A stretch of 64,000 nucleotides of DNA, taken from Thamnaconus septentrionalis (lineage: Eukaryota > Chordata > Actinopteri > Tetraodontiformes > Monacanthidae). Numbering within the stretch: the first letter of the stretch is position 1; each line of letters begins with the position of its first letter. The notes under the pieces are model-generated. The model saw only the letters and a program-made list of their open reading frames with translations. It was not told the DNA's origin and made no database searches. A program made the translations under genes and the position numbers. Of the stretch, positions 35,030 through 48,682 are shown piece by piece. The stretch spans positions 16,346,001 to 16,410,000 of the forward strand of contig CM020517.1 of the NCBI GenBank assembly GCA_009823395.1, written 5' to 3'.

Positions 35030-35135
35030 TTGTATTGTATGTTTACACGGTTATGAATGATTTAGGGTTTATTGCGAAGCACTTTGGCACAACTCTGTTG
35101 TGTTTAAATGGGCTGTATAAATAATGGTGGTATCG
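35030..35135 (+). mobile_element. LINE/SINE 3' tail with GAAGCACTTTGG...GCTGTATAAATAA
   Basis: GCGAAGCACTTTGGCAC and GGGCTGTATAAATAATG match the 3' hairpin and tail of L2-type fish LINEs and the SINEs that borrow it. A degenerate GTATGGTA repeat follows. The 5' limit is uncertain. Confidence 0.55.
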
Positions 35136-35295
35136 TATAGTATGGTATTGTTATGTATGGTAGATTTCAAAAATTATTATGTTATTATGTTATTATTACA
35201 TTATTTATTCCTCATTTCAGTTGGATGTAAACTTGAGATTGATATCCGAGGATCTGAGGTTTAAAAACCAACTGCTTTGACTGCCACATTTTGGT

Positions 35296-35341
35296 GGGGG
35301 GGGGGGGGGGGGTTGGTGGTGCAGGTGGTGGTGGTGGTGGG
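35296..35341. repeat. G17 run and (GGT)n tract
   Basis: G-rich tract with quadruplex potential on the plus strand. Confidence 0.85.
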
Positions 35342-36329
35342 GAGGGGAGGGGAGATTCCATTCATCCAAAAATAAAAAATAAAAAAAATAATAAAAAAAT
35401 TCCCAACATTGCTGCCCTGGCGAGCACGATTCATGGCTGTAAACGAGGAAGCCCCGTCCTGCCAACATGGTTCTGCGAGGCAACACTGGCTGCCTGTATA
35501 AAACTGTCAACATCAGTTTCATTCCTCCAAGAAATTAACACAAACAGGCTTTTTTTTTCACTTCCCCTTTCTTATCTGCCACAGCTCGTTTCCTCTTCTC
35601 TGCTAATAAAAGCATAAAGCAAGTATCAGGAGCCCCAAAATTGGAAAATGGAAAAGAAGAACGTCGAGTGTGATTACGTTCCGAATACTTTGAATAATGT
35701 GTTTTAGGATGTGAACCCTCTGAAGTGCTGTTTTGCCTTTGGTTGGAAAACCAGATGTCCATTTCTTCCTACGCAATGATTAAAAAAAAAAAAAAAAAAA
35801 AAACACCCCAAAAAACCCCTTCCAATTTTAACAATCACAAGGCAATTTCACCCAGTTTGCTGAAGGAAATAAAATAAACAGCAGTCATTCCTCTCCTTCA
35901 ATGCTTCTAACATCTTAAAAGTGATGGATGTGTCCTGCAGAGCCGGGTGATAAAGGCCTGTGGATCGGCCAACGTGCGCTGGCAACGGTGCCGCGGGCGG
36001 GCCTGCGCATAAAGATGTGGGAAGCAGTCCGTCCGCTAATTGTAACATTAACAGCATAAATATCGCATTACAGTCAAGACGCCGTACGTTTTCTTTAGAG
36101 GAGCGGGTTCATCTGATGGCAGCGGGACAAAAAAAAGTCACTCGATCGCTTTACTTGGCACCGTCTGCGTTACGCTTTTCTCCATTTGGACGAAGGTGCA
36201 CGCAAAGTTATGATGTGAAGGGGAAGAAATATCAGACAGTGGAGGTCAGCGTAGAGGATGGTGATATAAAACCATCACACTTTCCTGATGATTTATGAGC
36301 CCTGAGAAAACCAAAGGAACCATAAGACA
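35342..36329. other. Single-copy DNA with A-rich tracts
   Basis: A/T-rich mix at 35371-35400 and an A22 run at 35782-35803. The 112-codon plus-strand frame at 35960-36298 has no recognisable domain. Confidence 0.3.
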
Positions 36330-36560
36330 CCAATTTCCAAAGAACACTTTTTCTCCTCAAATATTAGTCAAGCTACTTTGGATGATTACACATCTAAAAT
36401 TACCCTGAAAAGCACCAAAAAAAAAAAAAAAGGTGCATATTTAGCCCTCTGTTAACAACCCTGCGAGGTGGTTTTAGGTGGTCAAACCAATCCTGGGCTA
36501 GGGTAGTTGTCATTAAGCAGAGGGAGGTGTGCCTTTGTGACATCACAAGGAGATTTGCCA
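36330..36560. repeat. Interspersed repeat fragment with GCATATTTAGCCCTCTGTT
   Basis: Shares this exact 19-nt word with 16902-16920. TGTGACATCACAAGG follows, which also recurs in similar form near 41845. An A14 run lies inside. Limits are approximate. Confidence 0.5.
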
Positions 36561-38337
36561 GAACTGTGTGTTTCAGTTCACATTCTGAAAAGTTTCGTTC
36601 TTTTAATGGGGGGAGGATTTTGCAAAACAAGCAACAGTTTCAAATAAAGACTGAGCTTCTCACAGCTCTGTTGTTTTATAAACTGCAACCAAAGTCGCAA
36701 TTTCCAATTTCCTGGACTGATATTTCTGTTAATGTTATTCTTATATGTATTCTGGATGAGTTCTTTTTCCACATGCAAGAAATGCTGACATATTCACATT
36801 GCAAACACACACACACACACACACACAAACACGCACGCTCGCGCGTACACATCATCGGTTGATCGGTTCCTGTTTGACAGATGAGCTGCTGACCTTCGAA
36901 AGAGGAAGCGTACCCGCAGATGGTGATTCCATCCTGCCTGTTTGCATCTATTAGCCCAACACTGTGTTATGTGTTAGTCATGAATGGGTCATCGTGGTCG
37001 CATGCTCGCTCGCCAGAGGTGGAGAAGCACGATGGGTGCGACGACTGCCTCAGTGACAGGAAGTTTGCGTCTTTGGATAGTAACCCGCTCTCTCCTTGCA
37101 AGTCAAAGAACAAAGGCCAGGAAAATCTTGCTGTCTGTGGTTGTTTCACCGCATCAGGAGCAGCTTTAACAGTTTTCCAGACAGCACACAACTGGTGTTT
37201 TTTGTTGTTTTTTTTTAAAAACTGGTGTTTTAAGAACCAAAGTCACAATTTCTCTCCTGGACAGAGTCAGTTATTGTCTCGTCATCAACCGCGAGCCGGC
37301 GGACAAAGACAAAAACGGCCACTGACGAAAAGACGCATGAATTCCCGTCACGTCGGAAGCTCACAGAATTCCCACGCAATCCACGCAACGAAATGCCATT
37401 TATTCAGCAGCGCGTCATTTCGAGGGGGCTTCCTTGACGGCGACCTATCGAGAGCGGTGACGTACGCACATCGCAGACGGAGCGTCGCTGACATTCACGA
37501 GTCATTCTGGAAAAAATTCCGCCGCCAGTCATTCAAGCCTGGCTGAATGGGACAGTCTCTCGATCGTTGCCGCCATCCTCTGCTATACTGTCTGCACACT
37601 TTTTTCCGTTCATGCATATCTTTTTTTTTTTAATCAGCTCTCAAACAAGAGGAAGCAAACAGAAAGACCTGCTGTTCTTCCATCCGCTGTCAGGTTCCGT
37701 CATAGAAATCTCAGAGGCTCTTTCTACCTTCCTCCCTCCCTCCCGTCTGGGAGACAGTGTTATGTTTAAGTCAGCGACACGGGCCCCCCCCCCCTGCACA
37801 GACAACCTCCAAAGCGAGTATAATGTAGCCGAGGGAGTGTGACATCTTTTGTCTGCGGTTTCCTGCTGAATATTTCATCCCCGACTCCGGCTGACCGAGT
37901 CGGACTTTGCTATCGTGCGGCTTCCCGACACGCTTTCGGACTGTGACGGCGGGGCCCGGCAGGGCCAGTGGGGAAAGGGATTAGGGGGGGGGTGGAGGTG
38001 GTGGGTGTGGCAGAGGAGGAATCCGGGGCTGCTCAATGTCAGACGAGGGTGATGGGGGGGCGATGGAGAGGAGGTGGGAGGTTAGAAGGACGAGCTTATC
38101 AGCGTGTTTCTGAAGACAGACGGGGAGGGCGGGGTCTGAGGGGTGGGGGGCGACTGCACGGACCCCGACTGGATGGAGAAGTAAGACGCACCACCCACAG
38201 CCTCCCCTCGTACGCACATGCTCAGATGATCGCCGAACATGGCTGCAGAAAAGGCTGGGGGTGTATGGACATTTAATGAAACACCCACCAACCCCATCCT
38301 CCACCAAATCTGCTTGCTAGTAAGAGAGTCCAACGCA
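36561..38337. other. Single-copy DNA; CA tract at 36803; G-rich after 37980
   Basis: A (CA)n tract lies at 36803-36827. A 208-codon plus-strand frame at 36920-37546 is the longest non-repetitive open frame in the window, but it includes a run of Phe from T-runs and has no domain I know. From 37980 to 38170 the plus strand is G-rich with GGTGG words. No gene supported. Confidence 0.35.
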
Positions 38338-38434
38338 GGAGGAGGAGGAGGAGGAGGAGGAGGAGGAGGAGAAGGAAAGTAGGGCACGTCTGCAGATTTA
38401 ATGAAGCAAAAAAAAAAAAAAAAAAAAAAAAAAA
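38338..38434 (+). repeat. (GGA)n tract followed by A27 run
   Basis: About 11 GGA units at 38338-38371 and an A-run at 38408-38434. Confidence 0.9.
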
Positions 38435-40145
<1,711 letters not shown>

Positions 40146-40345
40146 ACCCCCCCACCACACCACCACCACCACCACCACCCCACCACCCCCTGATTTTGGG
40201 GGATGAGGGTGGCTTGAGGGTCTCTCGTCAGTAGGATGTGGAGGAGAGGAAGGAAGGGCTGCCGTCACGGTGAGCGGGCAGCAATGGAGGCCGACGGAGG
40301 GGCTCACGGGTGGAGACCTGGGGGCCCCTTCAGCCCCATCTAAAG

Positions 40346-40348
<3 letters not shown>
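40146..40348. other. CCA-rich tract, then G/C-rich DNA
   Basis: (CCA)n-like tract at 40146-40190. The 193-codon minus-strand frame over this region is low-complexity. Confidence 0.5.

Positions 40349-40396
<48 letters not shown>
40349..40396 (+). repeat. (CTG)16 triplet repeat
   Basis: Sixteen uninterrupted CTG units. Confidence 0.95.
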
Positions 40397-40398
<2 letters not shown>

Positions 40399-40656
40399 TG
40401 CAGGTCCCACGACTCCATGAAGACAGCCAGACTTCAGCAGAGAACCACCGAGTACATTCTGCATGTCCACGTGTGCAGCAACGCTTGGATCCAGACAGGC
40501 TGTAATGGTATTGCCAGTGAGAGCTCGCCATGCAAAACAGCCCTCAAAACAAAATTGCACAATTTTATGAATACAGGGATTGCAGCAATAGGTGAATCTG
40601 CCAAAATGTTAAAATATCTCTTTAAACTGCAACTTGCCACTCGTAATTTCTGTTTG

Positions 40657-40849
40657 TTAAAGGTTAAGCGTGTAATATTTGACCATTTTGAGAAGGAACA
40701 GCTACATCGAGTGGTTGCATTTAAGACTGCAGGGCTATTTCACTCACCATCCCTCTCCCGAGCTTGCCAGTGAACTATGAACTATGAACTAAACTTTTAC
40801 CAATGTAAAAATGGCAAATCAGGCCAAATTCTACAGACTGGACCTTTAA
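40657..40849. mobile_element. 193-bp MITE with 24-bp terminal inverted repeats
   Basis: The left end begins TTAAAGGTTAAGCGTGTAAT and the right end finishes CAGACTGGACCTTTAA. Over 24 bp the two ends pair at 18 positions. Fish genomes carry many short elements with TTAAAGGTCCAGTGTGTA-type ends. There is no coding capacity. A GAACTAT word is tandemly repeated near 40771-40787. Confidence 0.7.
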
Positions 40850-42155
40850 GTTGCTTTGGTTCTGCTGCAACATGCTACCAGGCGTCACATGGATTGAAGA
40901 GTCTTCGCTGGATGAAATCCATATTCGTGCAGCACGTTCGTCATGTTGCATGAAACGTGTTTGTTTTTGGCGATGCAGCTGCTGCTTCTGTGGAGGAAGC
41001 TCTCCCTCGCGGGAAGTCTGAGGAGATTATTCTGAGATGCGCTGCCATTTGTTCCCTTTGAATCTCAAACGTAATGTATGTGCATTACCGTATGTGTCCA
41101 CACATCCACATTGCGGCTGTGCTGCCAGTATCTGAGCAGACTCTTTCTATAGCCTCCTGCTCCCGAAGATGTGATAAACTGGACTTTATTTATCCTTTCT
41201 TTGCAAAGCAGTGAGGCAGAACACATTAGAGTGAGGCACCGGTACAGAGCCATAGGTTGCGTGATCTGTCACCACCACCACCACACAGAGCAGCCAAATG
41301 AAGACAAACTGCTCACATTTGCTCCTCCTTATTTCCTGTGAAATAGGCCACAGAAGCACAGAAAAGCAGCTCACCTGTGTCCACACAACCACCTTTAGCT
41401 CACACTCACAAGTCCTTCAGTCTAGACACGGTGTCGTACAAGTGTAATGACACTGAACGTGAAGTGAACGGGCTACTTTCATCCTTAATTCTGCCTCATA
41501 TGCTGCTTTATCCGTCCTGCCTTTTCTCCTGAAAAGCCTTTCACGCTCACGTCTAATTCGAGGAGCACAAAACTATGTGGAAATGGTTTTGTTGGCAGTT
41601 GTTTGGGTGAACTGAAGTGTCAGGGCTCCATTTGGGGCTTGTGGTAACCCAGGCTTCACTCAGAGTGAACCTACTCCAAACTCAAATCAGCTGTTCTGGA
41701 ACCAAGAAGAGTTTTCCAGCTGAGCTGAAGTCGACTCCAGAGTTCAGGGTTACAGTGAGAGTCTGTTCGCCTTATTTGCTGAAGTTGGCCTCTGGTCGCC
41801 TGTGTTTGTCAGGCCGTGGACCTGACCTGCAGGGTTGCTGTGTGTGACATCACAAAGGGTTGTCAGTACATGCTTCATAAAAAAAAAAAGTGGAGCCTGC
41901 TAAAGAACCCCAGCTAAGAAATGTATGTTGTTATTCAACTACATGGATGAAGGAAATTTGACTTCCAGCGTTGCCAAACATTTTCCACTGCAGCAGCACA
42001 GTCTGGTTAATTACTGCTCCAGTGTGGTTACGGGCTCATATGAGGCAGCAGCAAAGTAAATAGTCTCTATTTTGCCTGTGCTGTTGTTCACTTCTGAAAA
42101 GTCCTTCCGGCCAAGTATTTGTATTTCCTTTTCACTCCAACCAGTCAAAGCAGAT
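40850..42155. other. Single-copy DNA, no gene supported
   Basis: TGTGACATCACAAAGGG near 41846 and an A11 run resemble the 36330 repeat family, too weakly to call. Nothing else. Confidence 0.3.
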
Positions 42156-42235
42156 GTGTGCTGTCCAGACTGTGGGTCTGCTCGAGGTTTCTTCCCACTG
42201 GGGAGGTTTTCCTGGCCACTGTCACATTGTGACTT
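42156..42235 (+). mobile_element. LINE/SINE fragment related to the 21109 insert
   Basis: TCTGCTCGAGGTTTCTTCCC and GGTTTTCCTGGCCACTGTCA match 21132-21189. Both ends are lost. Confidence 0.7.
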
Positions 42236-42995
42236 CAGTTGACTCAATCAAGAACCCTTAGGCTAATGCGTTGGCTCACTAAATAATACGAAGCTGCGTT
42301 CATTACCTAAAAAGCTACTGCGTGGCTGTTAAAACAACACTATTGGCCAACAGTTTTGCTTTTTGGGCTTTGATGATGCAGCTATCAGTAAAAAGGAGGC
42401 TGGAATATTCCCAATTATGTCATTCCGGAACCCTCCATTCAAAGTGCCGTGAGTGCTCCGTCTCCCCATTGAAGGTCTCTGGCTTTTGTCAGGTGTTCGG
42501 AGAAAGAAGGTGACTTCATTGCCAAGGAGTAAACAGAAGTCGACTCTGCTTCTGAAACTGGATTGAAGATCTCTGTGTGTGCCCTTGCTTTAATGCTCAT
42601 GATTGAATCGGGGCCACGCCTCTAGGAAATGAGCGCTCTAAGCGGTGCTGTGAAAGTATTGACTATCTGTCTCCGCCTCCCTCTGCTCATCCCTCCCGTG
42701 GAGGCACATCCCCCCATGAAGGAAGCCACGTTTGAACAATTTTGTGAGACACCACTGGAAGTCGGAGGCTCCTCAGCTCCTCTTCCTCTGGCACCACCAG
42801 CGAAGTCACTGGAGCTGCCGTGAGATGAGGTGCGGGTGGAAGAACGCACCTGCTGATGTCACAGGTTCGCCCTGTGAACGTGAGAACCTTTGACGTGCCC
42901 TCAGGTCTGGAAGCTGGAGGCAGCCACCTCCAGCTGACCTTGATGTGACTGGACAGATTGACTGTTGGGGGTTGCAGGCAAACCCTTCCTGCCCC
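42236..42995. other. Single-copy DNA, nothing recognised
   Basis: No coding segment supported. Confidence 0.3.
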
Positions 42996-43022
42996 TGTGT
43001 GTGTGTGTGTGTGTGTGTGTGT
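42996..43022. repeat. (TG)n microsatellite
   Basis: About 13 TG units. Confidence 0.95.
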
Positions 43023-45000
43023 CGGCTTTGTGCTCCATGTTCGTCCTGTGGAGCCTCTTCTCAAGCGGAAGTTGGTTGTCAGCACTCCCTGAGAAGCAGA
43101 CGACACAGCGTTAGCACTCCATCAGCGCTCTGCCGCCTTATCAGCAGTCAGGTGTAGAGTAGAGGCTCTCTCCTCGCAGCGAGCAGAGGCGTGGCCACAC
43201 CTTCACACAGAGACCACACGCAACCGGCAGCAGAGGTTCAAGCTGAAAGGACTTCCTGTCTAAGTTTCCATTAAAACCAGCTTCATGAAATAATCTACTG
43301 GACTGGGCTAAGAACATGACCAGTGCATTACCAGTTACATCAGCATCAGCAAGGATTCTGACTGATTTCCAGGCCCTCATAATGATCACAGATCATTCAA
43401 GATTATTATTTCATAAATCTGGTTACACTGGAGATCAATGCAGGAATGAGTCAGTGACTCCAGACCTTTGAGCTTTGTGGTGTACATGTAGACAAACTGA
43501 AGGAAATGTAGCCAGATAGTCAAAGTATTCTCAGTGACGGCAGAAGACTCACTTGAGAGTTTCCTTATGCCTCCTGTGACTTTGCTGTAAACAAGCCCCG
43601 CACGGAGTCATTTCAGCGTTAGATGTTGTAGTTGCGGACGGCGTGCGCGCTACAAGAAGCTGGGTGTGAGGCAAGCGCCGCCAGCGCAGAACCTCCACTG
43701 AGCAAAACAGGATATAACAGGTCACCCAGCGCTTTGTGGTTGATGTCAGGCGACAAAGCAAATACGAAGTACTGCGAGTCAGAGGGTGTCTCCTCCAACA
43801 CTGGCTTGTTTTGTTGTACATTACAATTTAGGCTGCCATCTTAGAAGGTCTATTACACTGACGTAGCGTTTAGACTGTTTTCCATTCATGGCTACTTCCT
43901 GTTCACAGACCTGGGAGCGTGCATGGGGCTCCTCTCGACCGTCGATGTCATTTTGCTACTGGTTCTGAACACAACAAAATGCATTTATCCTGATTAGCTA
44001 AACTTTGTGTATCGCTCCTTTAATGGTTGCTGTAGTATCGGCTGGTTAGACGTTAAGCCAATGCCCAGCTGCGGCTGCTAACTGAAGCGCTATTGGAATC
44101 CAATATTTGAGTTGATCAAACATGAAGAGGAGGCGGAGTCACAAGAAATGTTGAGATTTTAACATTCAGACGACTCCAAACATCCGACAAAAGAGACAAA
44201 GAGAGCGTCGAGTACACAGCTGAATTTGCTGCCAACAGTAGCCTGTATTTTTCACATAATCATCTCACGCTTTCAAATAATATTAAATACTTTTTTACAA
44301 ACCCAATCCTTTCGTGAGATACATATTACATGTCGGCTAGTATTATATACAATCGTTCCCTGTCCATCCAGCTACATCCCGCAGTCAGCGCCCCAGGATG
44401 CTGCTAACCCACAGGACACTGACCTAAATGGATGGGCAGAGTAATGGTCTTCACGCCCTAGAGCATCTTGTCGTCATGGCAACGCAGCGGCTGCGACAGT
44501 CTGGGTGTTCCCTCTCACTGATCTGATTTTTACCGCTCTGTCAATTGACGCAATTGATATGAATGCAGAAGGAGGGAGGCGGCGCGAGCGGTGCCAGGCG
44601 GGAGCTGAAAACAGGTCTGGGTACATCAGGACAAGCAGGGAGGAATAAAAAAATGTTGTTTTAAAGAAAGGTTGAGGCTAAGACGGGCGAAGGGGAAGCT
44701 AGAAGATGCAGGAGGCCATCGGCGAGGAGGAGGAAACAAAGGATGGAGTGAGACACTTGAAAAGGTAGTTTTGAGCAAAGAGGTTAAAGATTGATGGTGA
44801 TTGGGGGCGAAAAAAAGAAAAGGAGTGGAAAGAGAGGAAAAGCCAGGGGGCTAATGGGCTCGTGGCTAATCAATCCTGAGTGATGGCCACTTTAGCGCGG
44901 GCCAGTCTGACAGATGGACACCATCTTTCTGCACAAGCCCCCCCCCTGTCCCCTATCAGGCCACACAGACCACACCAGACCCCGCTACAACCATGACATG
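43023..45000. other. Single-copy DNA; possible diverged MITE at 43560-44024
   Basis: CGCTCCTTTAATGG near 44012-44025 resembles a TTAAAGGAGC-type MITE end in inverted orientation. The matching left end was not found, so it is not called. No gene supported. Confidence 0.3.
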
Positions 45001-45036
45001 CAACAACAACAACAACACACACACACACATACACAC
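45001..45036. repeat. (AAC)n-(AC)n microsatellite
   Basis: About five AAC units, then an imperfect AC tract. Confidence 0.85.
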
Positions 45037-45599
45037 TCGTAAACAAACGCACTTGTCCAAGGTGAAGTCTGTCTGATGGGTTTATTGCGCGAGGAGCGGC
45101 CAGATCGTTGGCACGGCGCTGCTTTCCCCCCCGATGACTTTGAACGAGTGCAGCATCGGTTGTGGATTGACTGCTCGCTCAGGATTGATTGGACTAAATG
45201 AGCGCGAGGGGTCGATCGCCGGCAGATGGGAGAGAGAGCGAGAGACCTAATGAGTAACAACTCGGGACGACCACGCTGGGCTTCTGGTGCTACTTTTTAC
45301 GCACTTCTAATTTGCTCGGTCGGAGGGAAGATATATATTTTATATGAAAGGTGGTTATTTCACACTCTTTGTTTAAAACATATTTTCAATATGTGTTCAT
45401 TCACAGTTTTGATGCCTTGAGTGACAATCTGCAATGTAAAATAGTCATGAAAATGAAAGAAAAACCATTAAACCAGAAGTATGTGAAAAGAAAAAATATT
45501 TTTCAGGTGTTTCAAAGAACGGCAGGGTCCAGAAACCTCCTGGAATCACAGGAGGGACGGTTTTTATTGCTCTTAACAAAACCAATCACTCCAGCGCAG
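45037..45599. other. Single-copy DNA, nothing recognised
   Basis: No coding segment supported. Confidence 0.3.
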
Positions 45600-45639
45600 C
45601 TGCTGCTGCCGCTGCTGCTGCTGCTGCCGCTGCTGCTGC
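45600..45639 (+). repeat. (CTG)n with CCG interruptions
   Basis: About 13 triplets, mostly CTG, with two CCG. The interruptions make it likely to be more stable than the pure tracts. Confidence 0.9.
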
Positions 45640-45875
45640 AGGGTCAGCGTTGGAGCACAACCAGTTGCTGACATTAGGGGTTGTTTACAGCCTTGTCCTG
45701 AAAGCGAGCCAGCGCCAACAGGGAGGGGGGCCAAAACAAGAAAACGGCGTCATAAATTGCGACGGGGGCCCCGGCCCTATTAATAAGGATTAAGCGGAGG
45801 GGAGTGGTGCCCGGTGACAGGCTGCAGACGGAGGGAGCCGCTATCGGCAGCAAAAAAGACAGCGGGAGGCGGAGG

Positions 45876-45911
45876 AGGGGAGGAGGAGGAGGAGGAGGAG
45901 GAGGAGGAGGG
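45876..45911 (+). repeat. (GGA)n microsatellite
   Basis: About 12 GGA units. Confidence 0.9.
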
Positions 45912-45999
45912 CGGGTCTCTGCTGACTGATCCTCAGCAGACATTCACTATCTAACCCCTTATCAGCAGGGGGTTGGTGGAGTGGTGGTGGTGGTGGGGG

Positions 46000-46422
46000 G
46001 TGGTAACAGAGTACAATTACTTTGTTACTGTTCTCCAGCAGATTTTCTAGGTACTTTACTTGAGTATTTTTTTTTTCTGTGGAATTTTGACATTTACTCG
46101 CTACATTTGAACTCAAATATCTGAACTTTCTACTTACGTCGGCCGTTACTACAGATTCTGTTCAAAGTATTTCATTTATTATTATTTTAAAAACACAAAA
46201 AAAAACAACTATGGTTTCAAGAGTATAAATTCTGCTCATCAAGATGCTCATCAAGACCCCTGACCTCTGACCTCTGGTCAGTCCAGCCCAGATCACTCTG
46301 CCACAACCTTTTTCATTTTGGCAAACAAATGCTTGACTTCGTTTATGGCAAAAAATATTTTACTGACATTTCAGAACCTGTACTTCCTGACTTTAACAAT
46401 ACTTTTACTTTCACCAGAGACA
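46000..46422 (+). mobile_element. hAT-like non-autonomous element, copy 3
   Basis: Order of shared words: TTACTTGAGTATTT, GACATTTACT, a TATTATTA block, GACCTCTGACCTCTGGTCAG, CAGATCACTCTGCCACAAC, TTTCAGAACCTGTACTT and TTTTACTTTCACCAGAG. This matches the 60186 copy, with the right terminus shortened. No coding capacity. Confidence 0.7.
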
Positions 46423-47100
46423 AGCGCCTCCTGCAGCGCAGCGTCCAACAGCTGCTGGACTCCAGTTGCTGACTTTTTGTGCACACATGTGCGCGTCCCT
46501 GACACGTCTTCTTTGTCTTCTCCTCAGAATCAAGGCTTCACGCGGCCCAGCAGAAATGCCTGCTATGTCCTCGGCCGGGCCTCTCTCGGGAGCGGAGGGC
46601 GAAGAGGGAAAGGCTCTGTTTTCCTCCACTCAGCTGTCACGTCAGCAGTCAGCCGGTGGGGCCGGTGAGACGCTCGCTCGCTCGCTCGCTCGCTCGCCCG
46701 CTCGAGCGGCGGCGCAATTCTTTCCACCTAACTCCCTCGCTAAGGCCGAGATCCTTCGCTTCCTGAGCCGTGGAAAAAGGGTCAGAGCACAAACCGCAGA
46801 TGGCAGAACCCCGGGGGCTGAGCTTTTGGAGAAATCCAAGCCCAGAGCCCCGGGTTGGTGAGCTCGGAGGTCGAAAAGGCAGAGAGAGGGGAAAAAGAAA
46901 TAGATCTGGCTGGAAACGAGGGAGGAACGACGGCCCGTTTGTTTTGACAACTCTGCGCACACGCTGGAATTTGGATTTTTTTTTTCTTTTAGCCTCCGAA
47001 CTGTTACGGGCTGTGATGTACCCCGTTTCAAAGCGTATCCATTTTCACACCTGCTCATAGTTTCCAGGGTTCATTTCTCGCGGCGTTGACTTATTCCTTG
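46423..47100. other. CpG-rich DNA with exon-like segment and (CGCT)n repeat
   Basis: The stretch 46540-46960 is rich in CpG. A CTTCTCCTCAG acceptor-like site ends at 46527 and a CCG|GTGAGA donor-like site follows 46664. A (CTCG)n tract sits at 46671-46704. No known protein is recognised in the open frame across it. Confidence 0.35.
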
Positions 47101-48339
47101 ACGCGAGCGATGCTGAGATCGCAGGCGTTCCTCTGCGTCCTAGAGGCTCAGAAGAAGAGAGGCGCCTTCTGAGAATGGGGGGGCTTTTCATCCTTTGACA
47201 TTTTTAAAAGCGACAGTCTGCTCTCTTGGTTCTGTGAGAGTACCACCTGCTGGGCTTGCTAATTGAATGTCAGCGTACGGCTATTATTATCTCAGTTCAA
47301 GTCCAAGACGCTGACATGCTCGATAAGAAGCCTCCTGTAATTAAGTTAGCTGATTAGCAAGGTGAGGTATAATTAAATTCTCAGGAAATAGAGGTTTGTC
47401 GCCGTCGCCTCTCGGTCGTGGAGAAGATGAAAAATCTCTGCTTCTCCTTTTGGTTTCAACTGTCAGACGCGTAGCTCCAAATTAAATCTGCTCTCTGATC
47501 ATTTTAGGAGAAGTCAAGTGAAGACTAGTCGAAAACAGTTGTTTGTCCTTTCTGCAATAATAAAAAAAAAAACCCTTCAAGGTTCCAAATACTACAGATG
47601 CTTCTACGTTTTTACCTCGACTTTCAAAACGGAGACACCGTCATTGTGGTTTGGAAAATTGAAGGCCAAGTAATGTCTTTCAGCAAAACAGGGGTCTCTC
47701 AAGCAAAAACAGTGAACAAAAGGCCTCATTTCAGTGTGGTGAACCAGATTCAGTTCATGGGTGCTTCTATTGTCTCTCCACAAAGTTTCGCCTGGAGGTT
47801 TTTCAGTCAAGAACTGGCGTGCAGAGGGGCGACTGTTGGGAAATGTTGTATTTTTGAGTTGAACCACAATGTTTTCCTACATGAATCCGTTGTTTTTTTG
47901 TTATTTATATGTAATAGAGTATTCTGTAAATACGTAGTGAAACCACTTTGGATTTATGCCCCGCCCCCACTCCCACCATGCCCAGAAAGACACTGCAAAA
48001 ACTGCACTGGGAACGAAAATTAGTGAAAAACCGCAGGTGTGTTGCAGCTATAAACAGCTGTAAACACGTAATCAGCTAACAATGAAACTTTCTTCTGGAT
48101 CTGGATTGATTGGTTTGATTAATTTCCCCTTCAGTCTGGTTCCTTTGGATATCGGACAATCGGATATCGGCAGAAACAGAGAGTGGGAGCTCGAGCAGAA
48201 GATGCAATCTTACTTCAATTCCAACTGAACCCTGGAGCAGCTCGATTGTAGTGGTTTGTGGAACAGAACCGACCCAAGAACTTGGAACAAATGGCTCCTA
48301 ATGTGTTCAGCCTGGACAGTGTTGTGTCGCAGAGGCTGA
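47101..48339. other. Single-copy DNA; TAAT-rich block at 47230-47420
   Basis: The block 47230-47420 has GCTAATTGAA, GTAATTAAG, CTGATTAGC and ATAATTAAAT words, a possible enhancer-like element. The 141-codon frame at 47598-48023 shows no domain. Confidence 0.35.
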
Positions 48340-48625
48340 ACTTGAGCTGCTGTGGCTCAGTTGGTCGAGCAGGTTGTCTAATGACCGAAGGGTTGGCGGT
48401 TTGAATCCTGGCTGCAATTGTCCACGTTGAAGTGCCCTTGGGCAAGACACTGAACTCTAAATTGCTCCCAGTGGGGCTGGCAGCGCCTTGCATGGCAGCA
48501 GCTGCCCATTGGTGTGAGTGTGTGAGTGAATGGGTGAATGAGAGGCCATTGTAAGGACAGCAGTTGGGGGGCCATGAAGGTGCTGGAAAGCGCAATACAA
48601 GTGTACAGTAGTCCATTTACCATGG
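48340..48625 (+). mobile_element. tRNA-derived SINE
   Basis: An RNA polymerase III internal promoter is visible: A box TGGCTCAGTTGG at 48353-48364 fits the tRNA consensus and B box GGTTTGAATCC at 48398-48408 differs from GGTTCGAATCC at one base, with spacing typical of a tRNA. The body contains GTGCCCTTGGGCAAGACACT, TGAACTCTAAATTG, TGGCAGCAGCTGCC and GTGAGTGAATGGGTGAATGA, shared with a common fish repeat family. The 3' end reads AAAGCGCAATACAAGT and CAGTAGTCCATTTACC. Not a tRNA gene, because the acceptor arms do not pair into a cloverleaf and the body continues. Confidence 0.85.
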
Positions 48626-48682
48626 AGTTTGTCAGTATGAAAGGAGGTACAAAGGGTTGGATTGGAGGGAAGAAGCAGAAGC

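Noticed and set aside
36920..37546. 208-codon open frame on the plus strand, the longest not made of simple repeat
   Set aside because: It has no domain, signal or repeat I recognise and includes T-run-derived Phe stretches. By a rough estimate from the number of inter-stop intervals in six frames, close to one frame of this length is expected by chance in 64 kb.
38340..38371. Purine tract as a splicing enhancer or promoter element
   Set aside because: GGA tracts are frequent in this window and no exon or start site adjoins this one.
48353..48408. Possible tRNA gene
   Set aside because: A and B boxes are present, but the flanks do not form acceptor and anticodon stems and the sequence continues into a known SINE body.
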